From assembly GCA_934621705.1 (NCBI GenBank), contig CAKTUP010000034.1, positions 1-15,783 of the forward strand: a stretch of DNA of 15,783 nucleotides, written 5' to 3'. Origin of the DNA: an uncultured Petrimonas sp. (GTDB lineage: Bacteria > Bacteroidota > Bacteroidia > Bacteroidales > Dysgonomonadaceae). Under the pieces are notes generated by a model. The model was not told the DNA's origin. It saw only the letters and a list, made by a program, of their open reading frames with translations, and ran no database searches. The position numbers and the translations under genes were made by a program. How positions within the stretch are numbered: the first letter of the stretch is position 1; every line of letters starts with the position of its first letter. This document shows positions 15,171 through 15,783 of the stretch, one piece after another.

Positions 15171-15776
15171 TTACGATTGCAAAGCCACTATGCGGCTGAT
15201 GTATTTGCCGATAATATCGAATTCCAGATTCACCACCGTGCCTTTTTCTATTTGGTGGAAGTTGGTCATTTCGTGTGTGAAAGGAATGATGGCTACTTTA
15301 AACGTGTCTTCTGTGGGCGTTACCACGGTAAGGCTTACGCCGTTTACGGTAACCGAACCTTTATCTACCGTCAGGTATCCTTTTTTTGCCATTTCTTTAT
15401 CGAAATCGTATTGGAAAGTGTAGTACCAGCTGCCGCCGGCTTCGGTAACATCGGTGCAAATGGCAGTTTGATCAACGTGTCCTTGCACGATGTGCCCGTC
15501 TAACCGGCCGTCCATTTTCATGCTCCGTTCCAGGTTCACTTTGCTGCCCACTTTCAGCAGTCCGAGGTTGGAGCGGTCGAGCGTTTCCTGAATGGCGGTT
15601 ACGGTGTATTTGTCATCGTCAATGGAAACTACCGTCAGGCAAACTCCGTTGTGGGCGATGCTTTGGTCGATTTTCAGTTCATTCGTAAACGAACATTGTA
15701 ACGTGATGTGCAGGTTGCTTTTGTCTTTTTCCAAAGCAACTACGGTTGCGGCTTCTTCAACTATTCCGGAAAACAT
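15171..15776 (-). CDS. ribE: Riboflavin synthase (alpha subunit)
   Basis: Last step of riboflavin synthesis: two molecules of 6,7-dimethyl-8-ribityllumazine dismutate to riboflavin and a pyrimidinedione; cytoplasmic trimer. At 201 residues it is full length, with two lumazine-binding repeats, about 1-97 and 98-195. Each begins with its signature: MFSGIVEE at the N-terminus and GHIVQGHVDQT (95-104) at the start of the second. NGVCLTV (Cys46) and NGVSLTV (Ser148) are the paired binding motifs of the two halves, and His100 lies at the active site. The ATG at 15774-15776 gives the invariant MFSGIV start. Its promoter and any FMN riboswitch would lie outside the window. Gene symbols differ between species (ribE or ribC). 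Confidence 0.97.
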   Translation of the reverse strand: MFSGIVEEAATVVALEKDKSNLHITLQCSFTNELKIDQSIAHNGVCLTVVSIDDDKYTVTAIQETLDRSNLGLLKVGSKVNLERSMKMDGRLDGHIVQGHVDQTAICTDVTEAGGSWYYTFQYDFDKEMAKKGYLTVDKGSVTVNGVSLTVVTPTEDTFKVAIIPFTHEMTNFHQIEKGTVVNLEFDIIGKYISRIVALQS

Positions 15777-15783
15777 AATTATA

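Overview
The window reads as a chromosomal segment of a Bacteroidota bacterium, most likely order Bacteroidales. The evidence is the large single-chain PurL, the Bacteroidota-type promoters (TAnnTTTG at -7), the gene order FadL-like outer-membrane protein / TPR protein / lptC / CNNM-CBS protein / PpiD-type foldase, and start regions that are A-rich rather than Shine-Dalgarno-like. A family such as Dysgonomonadaceae or Paludibacteraceae would fit, but I cannot settle the genus. Coding density is high, no gap reaches 300 bases, and I see no tRNA, rRNA, transposase, integrase or CRISPR array. The window is core metabolism and cell-envelope biogenesis. The unusual material is repeat DNA inside purL and in the gaps between genes.

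Layout. Positions 3-3659 (minus) hold almost all of purL, whose last few residues lie beyond the left edge. It is divergent from a LysE/RhtB-type exporter (3810-4433, plus), which converges on a small YfcE-like metallophosphoesterase (4448-4945, minus). Next is polyphosphate kinase ppk1 (5104-7173, plus), converging on a PpiD/SurA-type membrane-anchored foldase (7289-9424, minus), with a strong hairpin terminator between the two. Upstream of the foldase on the minus strand lie a CNNM/CorC-type membrane protein (9614-10888), lptC (10910-11542), a secreted TPR protein (11557-12924) and a FadL-like outer-membrane beta-barrel (13032-14375). The right end is a two-gene unit, riboflavin synthase ribE (15171-15776) followed by a nitroreductase (14611-15159), both minus.

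How the genes work together. The block 7289-14375 is an envelope-assembly neighbourhood: lptC belongs to the LPS transport bridge, the PpiD-type protein is a periplasmic folding factor, the beta-barrel is an outer-membrane client, and the TPR and CNNM proteins travel with them. The ribE-nitroreductase pair joins flavin synthesis to a flavoenzyme. purL, the exporter, the phosphoesterase and ppk1 each appear to have their own promoter.

Two things deserve attention. First, purL carries an in-frame insertion of about 37 codons (about residues 84-120) bounded by two related G/C-rich palindromes, so a palindromic repeat element appears to be translated inside an essential enzyme. Second, five of the larger intergenic gaps contain degenerate tandem arrays with a 7-base period (occasionally 8). 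The sequence word differs at each site. Three arrays lie directly before the start codons of purL, the phosphoesterase and ppk1, and for purL and the phosphoesterase they seem to make up much of the 5' leader.
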